The position numbers were made by a program, and so were the translations under genes. From contig NZ_RCUX01000009.1 in assembly GCF_003667565.1 (NCBI RefSeq), positions 62,001 to 126,000 on the forward strand: a stretch of 64,000 nucleotides of DNA, given 5' to 3'. Origin of the DNA: Mycetocola tolaasinivorans. Its GTDB lineage: Bacteria > Actinomycetota > Actinomycetes > Actinomycetales > Microbacteriaceae. Under the pieces are notes generated by a model. The model did not search any database. It was not told where the DNA came from and was given only the letters and a program-made list of their open reading frames with translations. This document shows, piece by piece, positions 23,945 to 33,438 of this stretch. Every line of letters starts with the position of its first letter. The stretch's first letter is position 1.

Positions 23945-24033
23945 GTTTCGGCGCTCACCGGGGTTCGAGAAAGGTGTTGACTCTGATCGTTGGCCAAATC
24001 GGCCACATCACTCACCTCTCTCAAGGAGATTTT

Positions 24034-24327
24034 ATGTACCACGTCGCCGTTTTCTTCGATGTTCAGCCCGGACGCCGTCAGGACTTCATCAACGCCGCGA
24101 TCAAGGATGGCCGCGACTCCGGCGCCAACGAGCCCGGAACGCTGCGTTTCGAGCTGATCCAGGACGAGAACAACGAGAACCGCTTCTACCTCAACGAGGG
24201 TTATGCGAGCGCCGAAGCGTTCGACATTCACGCTAACGGCCAGTACTTTGCAGAGTTCTTCGCCGAGATCAGCTCCTACGTCGAGGGCCCGACCTGGCTG
24301 CTGCGCGGCAACCGCGTAGAGGCCTAG
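24034..24327 (+). CDS. antibiotic biosynthesis monooxygenase (ABM)-domain protein 1
   Basis: A 97-residue single-domain protein of the dimeric alpha-beta barrel type. Landmarks are FFDVQPGRRQDFINA, GTLRFELIQDENNENRFYL and the His in DIHANGQYF. Members act as quinol monooxygenases or cofactor-free oxygenases, or just protect against reactive quinones. The start is fixed by an AAGGAG box 7 bases upstream; the longer frame to 23713 is not plausible. It is first in a five-gene plus-strand cluster with a second ABM gene and three oxidoreductases. Confidence 0.85.
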   Translation: MYHVAVFFDVQPGRRQDFINAAIKDGRDSGANEPGTLRFELIQDENNENRFYLNEGYASAEAFDIHANGQYFAEFFAEISSYVEGPTWLLRGNRVEA

Positions 24328-24363
24328 GTCAGACGATACTCGGCATACGACAGGAGCTTCCGA

Positions 24364-24675
24364 ATGACTCAAAACAATTCGCTGATTCTGCTGGCATCGT
24401 TTCAGGCAAAGGCCGGGTACGAGGATCAGCTGAGGGAGGCGCTCGCCAATATGGTCGAGCCCTCCCTCGCTGAGGCCGGCTGCTTGGGCTACCGTCCGTT
24501 ATCGGATCCGGCCGTGCCCGGTGCCATGATCTGCCTCGAAGAGTGGACCGATGCTGCGGCACTGGACCTCCACTTTCAGACCCCGCACTTCAACGCGGTA
24601 GCGAAGATTCTCGATGAGATTCTCGCGGTTCCATTCGCCCTGCGCCGTCTGGGCGAAGCCCCCGGCACCGTCTAA
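24364..24675 (+). CDS. antibiotic biosynthesis monooxygenase (ABM)-domain protein 2
   Basis: A 103-residue ABM-domain protein: ILLASFQAKAGYEDQLREAL, GCLGYRPLSDP, MICLEEWTD and the typical helix with His in LDLHFQTPHF. It is distantly related to the preceding gene, 36 bases upstream. It probably acts on quinones or aldehydes formed or removed by the neighbouring dehydrogenases. The precise reaction is not evident. Confidence 0.85.
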   Translation: MTQNNSLILLASFQAKAGYEDQLREALANMVEPSLAEAGCLGYRPLSDPAVPGAMICLEEWTDAAALDLHFQTPHFNAVAKILDEILAVPFALRRLGEAPGTV

Positions 24676-24734
24676 ACAGGCACCCATCAACGCGGCTCCT
24701 CCCCGCGCATTCCCCTCCTACCGAAAGTTGTCAC

Positions 24735-25787
24735 ATGACTTCCACCCTTGCCCTGAGCGCCGCCTCACCGGGCGCCGCATTTGAACGGGTCACGATCAAA
24801 CGCCGTGATCTGCGACCCGATGATGTCCTGATCGACGTGAGCTACGCGGGAATCTGCCACTCCGACATTCACCAGGTGAATGAAGACTGGGGGCCCGCTC
24901 TCTTCCCGATGGTTCCCGGACACGAGATTACCGGTGTCGTCAGCGCGATCGGACCCGATGTCACCGCCTTTGCCGTGGGTGACCGCGTGGGTGTGGGCTG
25001 CTACGTCGACTCCTGCGGTACCTGTGAAATCTGCCTCCGGGGCGATGAGCAGATGTGCCTGAGCGGCCCCGTAGCCACCTACAACGGCCGCGAGTACGAC
25101 GGGACTCCGACCGCGGGCGGATACAGCCGGAGCATCGTCGTGAAGGAGCACTTCGTGATGTCCATCCCCGAGGGGATGGATCTCGCCGCCGCAGCTCCCC
25201 TCCTGTGCGCGGGTATGACCGTATACGCTCCGCTGGTGCGCTTCGGTGCCGCGCCAGGAAAGAACATCGCCGTGGTTGGGCTTGGCGGTTTGGGACACGT
25301 TGCGGTGAAGATCGCCCACGCGATGGGTGCTACCGTCACGCTGCTCAGCCACTCTCCTCGCAAGCGGGACGACGCTCTCGCCTTTGGTGCCGACCACTAC
25401 GTGGTGACGAGCAATCCGGAAAACCTGCGCGCCCTGGCCGGAACGTTTGACTTCGTGCTCAACACCGTATCGGCCGATATCGAGCTGGATGCCTATTTGG
25501 ACACCCTGAAGATTGATGGCGCATTCATCAACGTGGGTTTCCCCGCTAAGCCGTATCAGTTCCACGCCGGATCCATCGTGATGCACCAGCGCTCCATCGT
25601 TGGTTCCAACTTTGGCGGCCCGGCGGCCACCCAGGAGATGCTCAATTTCTGCGCGGAGCACGGCATCGCCGCGGAGATCGAGCTGGTGGATGCCGGCGAG
25701 GTTTCCACCGCCTACGAGAGCGTCGCCAACAGCACCGTGCGCTACCGCGCGGTCATCGATATCGCCAACACTCTTCTGGAAAACTAA
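24735..25787 (+). CDS. zinc-dependent NAD(P) alcohol dehydrogenase (YahK/cinnamyl-alcohol type)
   Basis: A 350-residue enzyme. It has catalytic Cys (AGICHSDIHQ) and His-Glu (PGHEITG), the structural zinc loop CGTCEICLRGDEQMC, and the nucleotide motif VVGLGGLGHVAVK. This subgroup reduces a broad range of aldehydes with NADPH. It belongs to the ABM, alcohol dehydrogenase, aldo/keto reductase cluster and probably removes reactive aldehydes. Confidence 0.92.
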   Translation: MTSTLALSAASPGAAFERVTIKRRDLRPDDVLIDVSYAGICHSDIHQVNEDWGPALFPMVPGHEITGVVSAIGPDVTAFAVGDRVGVGCYVDSCGTCEICLRGDEQMCLSGPVATYNGREYDGTPTAGGYSRSIVVKEHFVMSIPEGMDLAAAAPLLCAGMTVYAPLVRFGAAPGKNIAVVGLGGLGHVAVKIAHAMGATVTLLSHSPRKRDDALAFGADHYVVTSNPENLRALAGTFDFVLNTVSADIELDAYLDTLKIDGAFINVGFPAKPYQFHAGSIVMHQRSIVGSNFGGPAATQEMLNFCAEHGIAAEIELVDAGEVSTAYESVANSTVRYRAVIDIANTLLEN

Positions 25788-25810
25788 CCACCCAAGAACG
25801 GGAAAAAACT

Positions 25811-26788
<978 letters not shown>

Positions 26789-26790
26789 CG

Positions 26791-26826
26791 CACTACGCGC
26801 CCAGCCCGCGGGCTGGGCGCGTAGTG
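26791..26826 (+). terminator. perfect 36-bp palindrome after the aldo/keto reductase
   Basis: Positions 26791-26808 and 26809-26826 are exact reverse complements. It forms a long GC-rich hairpin directly after the stop and can end the upstream transcript; there is no T-run. Confidence 0.7.
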
Positions 26827-26876
26827 TTGCGGGTGGGGTGACCCATCCGCTTGTACACAACGAGATAGGAGTAGGT

Positions 26877-27608
26877 ATGTCTTCACAGCGCACAGCCATC
26901 GTGACCGGGGGTTCACGAGGAATCGGCCGGGCGGTGGCAGAGCGGCTCGCCGCCGATGGCCAGTCGGTTGCAATCCTCTATGCGGGCAACATCGAGGCCG
27001 CGGCAGAGACGATCAACGCAATCGAAGCTGCCGGTGGCAGGGCCATGTCGATCCAGACGGACATCGCCGACGAGAACCAGGTGCGGGCAGCCTACGATCA
27101 GGTTGAACGCGAGTTCGGTGGCGTTGACGTGGTGGTGAATGCCGCGGGCATCATGATTCTGGGCCCGATCGCGGATTTCAACCTGGACGATCTGGATCGG
27201 ATGCACCGCACAAACATTCGCGGTACCTTCGTGATGGATCAGGAGGCAGCTCGGCGCGTACGCAACGGCGGCGCGATCATCAATTTCTCCACGTCGGTGA
27301 AGAAGCTGGGCCTCCCCGGCTACGCAGCGTACGCCGCCTCCAAGGGTGCGGTCGATGCTATCAGCAGCGTGCTGGCCAAGGAGCTGCGCGGACGCGACAT
27401 CACGGTGAACGCGGTAGCCCCCGGGCCCACCGCAACGGCTCTGTTCCTTGAGGGTAAGGACCCGGAGACCATCGATCGGATGTCGAAGATGAACCCTTTG
27501 GAGCGTCTGGGAACCCCCGGAGACATCGCCGAGGTGGTTTCGCTTCTGGCCGGACCGGGTAGGTGGATCAACGGCCAGACCATTTACGCTAACGGCGGCA
27601 TGGTCTAG
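26877..27608 (+). CDS. short-chain dehydrogenase/reductase (SDR)
   Basis: A 243-residue classical SDR: the cofactor motif TGGSRGIGRAVAE, NAAGIM, the catalytic Ser of FSTSVK and YxxxK in YAAYAASKGAV. The C-terminus has INGQTIYANGGMV, like 3-oxoacyl-ACP reductase-type SDRs. Start ATG at 26877 follows a GATAGGAG box. It is separated from the preceding cluster by the palindromic hairpin and followed by a strong bidirectional terminator, so it may be its own unit. Confidence 0.9.
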   Translation: MSSQRTAIVTGGSRGIGRAVAERLAADGQSVAILYAGNIEAAAETINAIEAAGGRAMSIQTDIADENQVRAAYDQVEREFGGVDVVVNAAGIMILGPIADFNLDDLDRMHRTNIRGTFVMDQEAARRVRNGGAIINFSTSVKKLGLPGYAAYAASKGAVDAISSVLAKELRGRDITVNAVAPGPTATALFLEGKDPETIDRMSKMNPLERLGTPGDIAEVVSLLAGPGRWINGQTIYANGGMV

Positions 27609-27627
27609 CGAGGTCCCGCAACGCGGG

Positions 27628-27670
27628 ACGCCCGCTACTGAGCACTCATTGAGTGTTCAGTAGCGGGCGT
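27628..27670. terminator. bidirectional terminator between SDR and VOC genes
   Basis: A 14-bp outer stem (27628-27641 with 27657-27670) plus an inner CACTC/GAGTG pairing, with TTCT following. It lies between two converging genes. Confidence 0.85.
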
Positions 27671-27685
27671 TCTGTGCGTTCGGTA

Positions 27686-28204
27686 CTAGTCCTTGTCGGT
27701 CCAGCCGGCGGGCAGGGTCACCAGGGACTCGGCCAGCTCGGAGCCGTCATCGGCCACCACGGGCTGCGGGGTGGCGGCAACGAACTCCAGGCGGATGCCG
27801 TTCAGGTCGCGCTTCTCGGTGAACCAGAGGATCGGGCGGCCGCCCTCGTCCAGGGACTCACCGTCGTGGCCGATGCCGGCCTCGGCGAGCTCGGCCATCT
27901 TCGACTCAACCTCGGGGTAGTCGAGGAATCCGAAGTGGTGGAAGCCCTCGCCCTCCTTCGCCGAGTGGGTGCCCTCGCCGTGGAACTCCATCAGCTCGAT
28001 GAAGGGCGGGCCCTCGGCCGAGAACGAGATGCGGGCGTCGTGCGGGTGCGGGGTCGCGTCGCTGTGGTCGCGCCAGCGCTCGGTGCGATAGCGGCCGATC
28101 GGGCCGAAGGTGTAGCCGGTGGCCTTTTCCCAGGCCACGATCGACTCCTCCAGGTTTTCCACGAGAATGCCGATGTGATCGATCAGGCGGGGTGTCTTGG
28201 TCAT
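27686..28204 (-). CDS. VOC-family (glyoxalase/epimerase-type) metalloprotein
   Basis: A 172-residue protein with one pair of VOC modules. All four metal ligands are recognisable: His in IDHIGILV, Glu in PPFIELMEF, His in FHHFGFLD and Glu in GIRLEFVAA. The family includes methylmalonyl-CoA epimerase, lactoylglutathione lyase and isomerases. It is the last gene of the unit that starts with the ribose-type ABC transporter, 24 bases after the permease, so a role on the imported sugar or an oxidised form of it is plausible. Confidence 0.85.
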   Translation of the reverse strand: MTKTPRLIDHIGILVENLEESIVAWEKATGYTFGPIGRYRTERWRDHSDATPHPHDARISFSAEGPPFIELMEFHGEGTHSAKEGEGFHHFGFLDYPEVESKMAELAEAGIGHDGESLDEGGRPILWFTEKRDLNGIRLEFVAATPQPVVADDGSELAESLVTLPAGWTDKD

Positions 28205-28228
28205 GATTCTCCTTTGAATACGAGGGGT

Positions 28229-29218
28229 CTATTTGACGATGCCGAGGCGGGAACGGTCGATCGTGAGCACCACGGCACCGATGATGACCGCACCGTAGAT
28301 GATCTGCTCGTACGCCGGGTCAATTCCGATGGCGTTCAGACCCACGCGCAGCACCACGATGATGAGCGCACCCACGAGGGTCTTCAGCGGGCCACCCACA
28401 CCACCGGTGATCGCGTTTCCGCCGATCACCACCGCCGCGATGGCCGGCAGCATCAGGGTGTCACCGAGCGAGGGGCCGCCCGAGTACTGGCTCGAGGCCA
28501 GCACCACACCGGCGAGACCCGAGAACAGGCCACACAGCGCAAACGCGAGGATGCGGTAGGCGCGGGTCGGGTTACCCGACATCAGCAGGGCGTTTTCCGC
28601 GAGACCCATGGTGTGCAGCGCACGACCACGGCTGAGCACGCGGATGGCCACCGAGATGATGATCGCCAGCAGGATCGCGATCAGCGCCGACACCGGCAGT
28701 CCGCCGATGCGCATATCCGTGACCCAGCCGATAACGTCATAACCCGCCGAGATGCGGATGGTCGAGGCCGAGGAGAGCGTGAGGGCCACACCGGTCCAGA
28801 GCCCCATCGCGCCGAGGGACACGATAAACGAGGGGATCTGCGCGAACGCCACCACGGTTCCGGTGAGCACACCGGTGAGGCAGGCGAGGATCGGCACCAG
28901 GATCAGCGCGCCGACACCCATATCCGGGAGCCACAGTGCCAGGAGCACCGTGCTCAGCGAGGACACCACGGCGAACGACAGGTCGATACCGCCGGTGAGG
29001 ATCACAAAGGTCTGCCCAATCGCGAGCAGCAGGATCGGGGCCATGCTCTCCAGCAGGCCGCGCACACTCGCGATGCTCAGGAAGTTGGGCTGCTGGGTGA
29101 GCACGAGAAGCACCAGCACGATCAGCACCAGGAGCGGGAAGACCGCGATGACGCGGTCCTTCACGGTGATGCCGGAGGCCACCGCGGCGCGGGGGCGAGT
29201 CGGGGTCTGCGTCGTCAT
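28229..29218 (-). CDS. ribose-type ABC transporter permease (RbsC-like) 1
   Basis: A 329-residue membrane protein with about nine helices. The family landmarks are TFVILTGGIDLSFAVVSSLS and AAVVIGGNAITGGVGGPLKT (only parts of longer runs). It forms the channel for import of an unphosphorylated sugar together with the other permease, the ATPase and the binding protein upstream. It starts 4 bases after the ATPase stop. Confidence 0.92.
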   Translation of the reverse strand: MTTQTPTRPRAAVASGITVKDRVIAVFPLLVLIVLVLLVLTQQPNFLSIASVRGLLESMAPILLLAIGQTFVILTGGIDLSFAVVSSLSTVLLALWLPDMGVGALILVPILACLTGVLTGTVVAFAQIPSFIVSLGAMGLWTGVALTLSSASTIRISAGYDVIGWVTDMRIGGLPVSALIAILLAIIISVAIRVLSRGRALHTMGLAENALLMSGNPTRAYRILAFALCGLFSGLAGVVLASSQYSGGPSLGDTLMLPAIAAVVIGGNAITGGVGGPLKTLVGALIIVVLRVGLNAIGIDPAYEQIIYGAVIIGAVVLTIDRSRLGIVK

Positions 29219-29221
29219 GAC

Positions 29222-30742
29222 CTAGACCATTCCTTCCACGAGGTCGACGGGCCGGGGCTTGTTGCCCGGGTGTGCGTCAAAGGTCTGCTGCACTCGGCCA
29301 TCGCGCATCACGAGGATGGTGTGGCTGAGGGCGATGGTTTCTTCGAGGGTGTCGGCGAGAAGGATCACGCCGATGCCGCGGGCGCACAGCTCACGGATGA
29401 AGCCGTAGACGTCCTCCTTGGCCCCAACATCGAGGCCGCGGGTGGGGTGATCCAGGATCAGCACCTTCAGCTTGGGCGAGGTCAGCCACTTGGCCAGCAC
29501 CGCCTTCTGCTGGTTACCACCCGAGAGGTTGGAGATGTTTGTGCCACGGTTCGGGGTCTTGATCTTGAGCTTGCGAATCCACTCATCGGCCGCGGCCGCG
29601 GCGGCGCGGGGCTTCAGGAACGGACCGGCACTCACGGTGGAGGGGTCAGCGAGGAAGATGTTCTCCTGGACCGATAGGCCCTGGGCGATACCCTCGATCC
29701 GGCGCTCGGCCGGGATGTACCCGATACCCGCGCGCACGGCCTCCACCGGCGAGCGCAGCCCCACGGTCTTACCGCCGAGCGTGATGGAGCCCTGGTCGAA
29801 GCCCTCGGCACCAAACAGCACGCGGGAGAGCTCCTCACGGCCCGAGCCGAGAACGCCGGTGATACCCACCACCTCGCCGGCACGCAGCGTGAAGTTCACA
29901 TCCTCAAACGCCTTGGTCTTGCCGAGGTTCGAGACCTCCATCAGGACCGGCTCACCGATCACGGCGGTCTGCTTGGCCTCGTGGTAGAACTCGGCGGTGC
30001 TCTCGCGGCCCACCATCAGGCGGTGCAGCTCGTCCACGTCGACCTCGGAGCGGTCACGCACGGCCACGCACTGGCCGTCCTTGAACACGTACACGCGGTC
30101 GGAGACGCGCAGCACCTCGTCGAGGCGGTGTGAGACAAACACGATCGAGGCAAACTTCCGCAGGCGGTCGATCTGGTCGAAGAGAACCTCGAGCTCGTCG
30201 CCCTCAAGCACACTCGTGGGCTCGTCGAGCACGATGACGGGCTCGGAATCCGCGCGCTCCTCCACCGAGAGGGCCTTCGCAAGCTCCACCATCTGCCGTT
30301 CGGCAAAGGTCAGGTGCTCCACCCTGGTCTTCGGGGAGATCGGCGAGCCGATCTTGTCGAGCTGATCCTGGGCGAGCTTGCGCAGCGTGCCCCAGCGGTA
30401 GACGCCCGCGGCCACTCCGGCACCCTCCACACCGAGGAAGATGTTCTCGGCCACGGAGATCGAGGTCACCAGCGACTGCTCCTGGTGCACCATTCCGATG
30501 CCTGCCGCGGCGGACTCGGCGGCGGTGCGGAACGTGACCTTCTTGCCCTCGCGCAGGATCTCTCCGCCATCGGGCTTGTAGATGCCCGAGAGCACCTTCA
30601 GCAGGGTCGACTTGCCGGCACCGTTCTCACCGATCAGGCCCACCACCTCGTGGCGGCGCAGCTCGAAGGAAATGTCATCGAGGGCCACAACCCCGCGGAA
30701 CTCTTTACGGAGGTTTCGAACCTCCAGCACGGTATCGGTCAT
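29222..30742 (-). CDS. sugar ABC transporter ATP-binding protein (RbsA/MglA-like, tandem domains)
   Basis: A 506-residue protein with two nucleotide-binding domains. Domain 1 has Walker A GENGAGKST and Walker B VIVLDEPTS but a degenerate signature (LTFAERQMVELAKAL). Domain 2 has a degenerate Walker A (GVLGSGREEL), an intact signature (LSGGNQQKAVLAKWL) and Walker B with His in place of the catalytic Glu (LILDHPTRGLDVG). One composite ATP site is therefore complete and the other is degenerate. The gene start overlaps the permease stop by one base (TAATG). Confidence 0.93.
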   Translation of the reverse strand: MTDTVLEVRNLRKEFRGVVALDDISFELRRHEVVGLIGENGAGKSTLLKVLSGIYKPDGGEILREGKKVTFRTAAESAAAGIGMVHQEQSLVTSISVAENIFLGVEGAGVAAGVYRWGTLRKLAQDQLDKIGSPISPKTRVEHLTFAERQMVELAKALSVEERADSEPVIVLDEPTSVLEGDELEVLFDQIDRLRKFASIVFVSHRLDEVLRVSDRVYVFKDGQCVAVRDRSEVDVDELHRLMVGRESTAEFYHEAKQTAVIGEPVLMEVSNLGKTKAFEDVNFTLRAGEVVGITGVLGSGREELSRVLFGAEGFDQGSITLGGKTVGLRSPVEAVRAGIGYIPAERRIEGIAQGLSVQENIFLADPSTVSAGPFLKPRAAAAAADEWIRKLKIKTPNRGTNISNLSGGNQQKAVLAKWLTSPKLKVLILDHPTRGLDVGAKEDVYGFIRELCARGIGVILLADTLEETIALSHTILVMRDGRVQQTFDAHPGNKPRPVDLVEGMV

Positions 30743-31803
30743 TACTTAATCGCCCTTACTCGCTTGCGCAGCGACCAGCCGGTCGCAACCACGGCCACCA
30801 CGATGACCAGGCCCTGCACGGAAATCTGTACGTACGGGTTCACACCCAGCAGGATCAGGCCGTTGGCCAGCACGGTGATGATCGCCGCACCCACCAGGGT
30901 CTTGCCTACGCCACCGATACCGCCCACGAGGGCCGTACCACCGAGTACCACCGCGGTGATCGCGGTGAACTGGAATCCGGCACCGATCGAGACGTCGCCC
31001 ACGCCGAGCTGCATCGCGGCCATCACACCGGCGATACCCGATCCGGTACCCGCCAGCACAAAGGAGAGCACCTTGTAGCGCTCCACGTTCACTCCGGACA
31101 GGCGTACGACGGGTTCATCGCCACCGATCGCGTAGCCGTAGCGGCCCACGCGGGTGAATTTCTGCACGAGCAGCGCCACGATCAGAACCAGGATGGCGAT
31201 GAGGGCGAGCTTGGGGAAGATGCCGACGTTACCAAACCCGAGGCCACGCAGGCCGTCGTCCATGAGGCGCGGGGCACGACCACCGAACAGCACGGTCGCG
31301 AGGCCCACACCAATGGCGCCGGTACCGAGGGTCACCATGAAGGACGGCACCTTCAGGTACACGTGCAGCACACCGTTGAGGAGGCCAAACAGGGAGCCGG
31401 TCAAGACTCCGGCGATCAGTGCGACAAATCCGAGACTCAAATCGTTTCGATCATTGGCCGCAAGAAGCACAAAGACCAGCGAGGAGGAAGCCATGACACC
31501 CTCGACCGAGAGGTCCAGGCTGCCCAGCAGAATCACGAAGGTCAGGCCGATCGAGATGACGAGCAGGATCGAGAGCTGGCTGAGCAGGCTCGACGCGTTC
31601 GACACGGAGAAGAAGTTGGGGGTGGCGATCGAGAAGAAGGCGATCAGAACCACGAGTGCGACGGCCGGACCGCCGCCGCCGATCAGGCCCCGCACCCGAG
31701 CGAAACCGCTCGGCGCTGTGGGATCCGGGGGCGTGGGGCTGGACGCCCGCGAGGGGGTGCCGGTTGCGGGGGAATCCGCAACCTGGGGACCGGATTGAGA
31801 CAT
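30742..31803 (-). CDS. ribose-type ABC transporter permease (RbsC-like) 2
   Basis: A 353-residue permease with about nine helices after a Pro/Ser/Thr-rich 35-residue N-terminus. Landmarks are TFVILLGSLDLSVEGVMASS and TAVVLGGTALVGGIGGVGKT. I chose the ATG at 31803 (MSQSGPQVAD) with an AAGGA box; the 45 extra upstream residues have no membrane character. It is second in the unit, after the binding protein and a stem-loop. Confidence 0.9.
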   Translation of the reverse strand: MSQSGPQVADSPATGTPSRASSPTPPDPTAPSGFARVRGLIGGGGPAVALVVLIAFFSIATPNFFSVSNASSLLSQLSILLVISIGLTFVILLGSLDLSVEGVMASSSLVFVLLAANDRNDLSLGFVALIAGVLTGSLFGLLNGVLHVYLKVPSFMVTLGTGAIGVGLATVLFGGRAPRLMDDGLRGLGFGNVGIFPKLALIAILVLIVALLVQKFTRVGRYGYAIGGDEPVVRLSGVNVERYKVLSFVLAGTGSGIAGVMAAMQLGVGDVSIGAGFQFTAITAVVLGGTALVGGIGGVGKTLVGAAIITVLANGLILLGVNPYVQISVQGLVIVVAVVATGWSLRKRVRAIK

Positions 31804-31913
31804 CGGTGTCCTTCGGGAGGGGTGCGGGCAGAGCCTGGGGATACGGCCCGCGAATACTGGTGGGGTGTGCGGAGGCGCGGCGTCGCATTCGCCGCGGATC
31901 CGGCCGTGAACCG

Positions 31914-31950
31914 GCCCGCCCTGAGCAGGCCGGTTCACGGAAGGGATAAC
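31914..31950 (-). repeat. intercistronic stem-loop after the sugar-binding protein gene
   Basis: A perfect 13-bp inverted repeat (31914-31926 with 31938-31950) lies right after the binding-protein stop at 31952 and about 110 bases before the permease start. Such hairpins commonly give more binding protein than membrane components by protecting or partly terminating the mRNA. Confidence 0.65.
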
Positions 31951-31951
31951 G

Positions 31952-33055
31952 CTAGTTAATGGCAGCGGAGAAGCGCTTGAACGGGTCGTCCAGGTCGGGC
32001 TTCAGTGCCTCCAGGGTCGGGGCCTTGGTGTACTTCTCGACGTTGTCCTTGGTCACGATCGACTGCTCGGCGTAGAACGCGCGCTGGTCGTGGCTGAGCT
32101 TGGAGACGTCGATCTCACCGGTCGCGGCCTTGTAGGCGAGCGAGAGTGCTGCGCCACCCTGCCACCAGGGGTCGGTCGAGACGGTGGCCACGTACTTGTT
32201 GGTGCCGCTCTTGATCTCGTCCAGGGCCTGCGGAACGGCGTCGAAGCCGATGATCGGCACCTTGCCGGCGAGGCCCGCGGCCTTCAGGGCCTCCAGGGCA
32301 CCGAGGGCCATCTCGTCGTTTGCGGCCCAGACACCCTTGACCTTGTCGCCGTGCTTGGCGAGCAGCGTCTGGGTGACCGAGAGGGCCTCGGTGCGGCTCC
32401 AGTTTGCGGTCTGGTCATCCAGCAGGGTGATGCCGGGGTTGGCCTTCAGCGCCTCCTGCAGACCGGCGAAGCGCTGCTTGGCCGGCTTGTTGTCGAGGAT
32501 TCCCTGGAGGGCGATGATGCCGCCCTCGCCGCCCATCGAGTCGAACAGGGTCTGCGAGACGTCCTTACCGATACCGGTACCGTCGAAGCCGATGTGGGCA
32601 ACCCAGTGGTCGCCGATGTCCCACGGGTTCAGGTCGTCGGGCTTGTTCCACTGGGTCACGACGTATCCGCCGGCCTCGGTGACGGTGCGCACGATGGCCT
32701 CGGTGTCGGAGGAGGTGTTGGGGTCGATGTTCAGGGCGTAGACCTGGCCCTTGGCGGCGAGGCCCTTCACGAGCGACAGCTGCTTCTGCGAGTCGGCCTC
32801 GTCAGAGAGCACGATGACCTTCTTGCCCACGCTCTCACCGAAGAGGTCGCCGCCGGCGGCCCAGTTGGCGTGGTACGAGTTCGAGAGACTGCGGATGCCC
32901 TGCACCAGCAGGACGTCGCTCTTGTCACCGCTCGCGGCGGGCTTGTTGTCGTCAGCGGCGGATGAGCAGGCGCCCAGTCCAATTGCGACGGCCATGATGG
33001 TGGCGACGCCCGCGGCGCGCTTTCCCCAGCGGGGAAGAGATCCGAATGTGTTCAT
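31952..33055 (-). CDS. ribose-type sugar-binding lipoprotein
   Basis: A 367-residue extracellular solute-binding protein. The signal peptide ends in a lipobox (GLGACSS), so it is a membrane-anchored lipoprotein. The mature part is a type I periplasmic-binding fold: GIRSLSNSYHANWAAGGDLF near the start and KVKGVWAANDEMALGALEAL and IIGFDAVPQALDEI in the second half. It is first in the importer unit and has a well-formed promoter with operator site C at 33197-33225. Confidence 0.92.
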   Translation of the reverse strand: MNTFGSLPRWGKRAAGVATIMAVAIGLGACSSAADDNKPAASGDKSDVLLVQGIRSLSNSYHANWAAGGDLFGESVGKKVIVLSDEADSQKQLSLVKGLAAKGQVYALNIDPNTSSDTEAIVRTVTEAGGYVVTQWNKPDDLNPWDIGDHWVAHIGFDGTGIGKDVSQTLFDSMGGEGGIIALQGILDNKPAKQRFAGLQEALKANPGITLLDDQTANWSRTEALSVTQTLLAKHGDKVKGVWAANDEMALGALEALKAAGLAGKVPIIGFDAVPQALDEIKSGTNKYVATVSTDPWWQGGAALSLAYKAATGEIDVSKLSHDQRAFYAEQSIVTKDNVEKYTKAPTLEALKPDLDDPFKRFSAAIN

Positions 33056-33196
33056 TGATGCCTCAGTGCTCCTTCACTTCGTTGTGACCGGTAGGAGCGC
33101 GGGGAAGGCGGTCTCACCGGTGAGATAAGTCGGGGCGGCGCTGAACTAGGATCGATTCACCGAGGAATCCTCCGAGCAACCGCTGCCCTGGAAGCG

Positions 33197-33225
33197 ATTA
33201 TGTAGCAAGACTACGTAGATGTAAA
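33197..33225 (-). promoter_or_regulatory. promoter of the ribose-type importer with operator site C
   Basis: On the minus strand TTTACA (-35, 33220-33225), a 17-base spacer and CATAAT (-10, 33197-33202). The inverted repeat ATGTAG-CAAGA-CTACGT at 33200-33216 lies across the spacer and -10 box, the place expected for a repressor site. Confidence 0.7.
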
Positions 33226-33385
33226 GCCGATCACCCCCGATTGCGTCACATTCCCGCGGGATTTTTGTGTCCATTTTCGCGTCTAATCCCACAAAACAGG
33301 CGAAACTGTGCGGAAATATCGCGTTTTCATCACGGTTTCCGCGCGTCTCGGATTTTTTCGCATTCCCTCGCGCTCGGACTCAAAA

Positions 33386-33402
33386 ATGTAGCTATACTAC
33401 AT
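33386..33402 (+). promoter_or_regulatory. operator site D of the shared sugar regulon
   Basis: ATGTAG-CTATA-CTACAT, the most symmetric of the four sites, 36 bases before the second zinc dehydrogenase gene. It contains a TATACT that may serve as -10 box. The 383-base stretch 33056-33438 holds only this site, site C and the two promoters; no other gene was seen in it. Confidence 0.65.
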
Positions 33403-33438
33403 ACATCCCCGTTTTCACATTCAATGTCGAAGGAAACC

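Noticed and set aside
27653..29677. 674-residue plus-strand open frame
   Set aside because: Antisense to the VOC and permease genes. It is His/Asp/Gly/Arg-rich with no domain.
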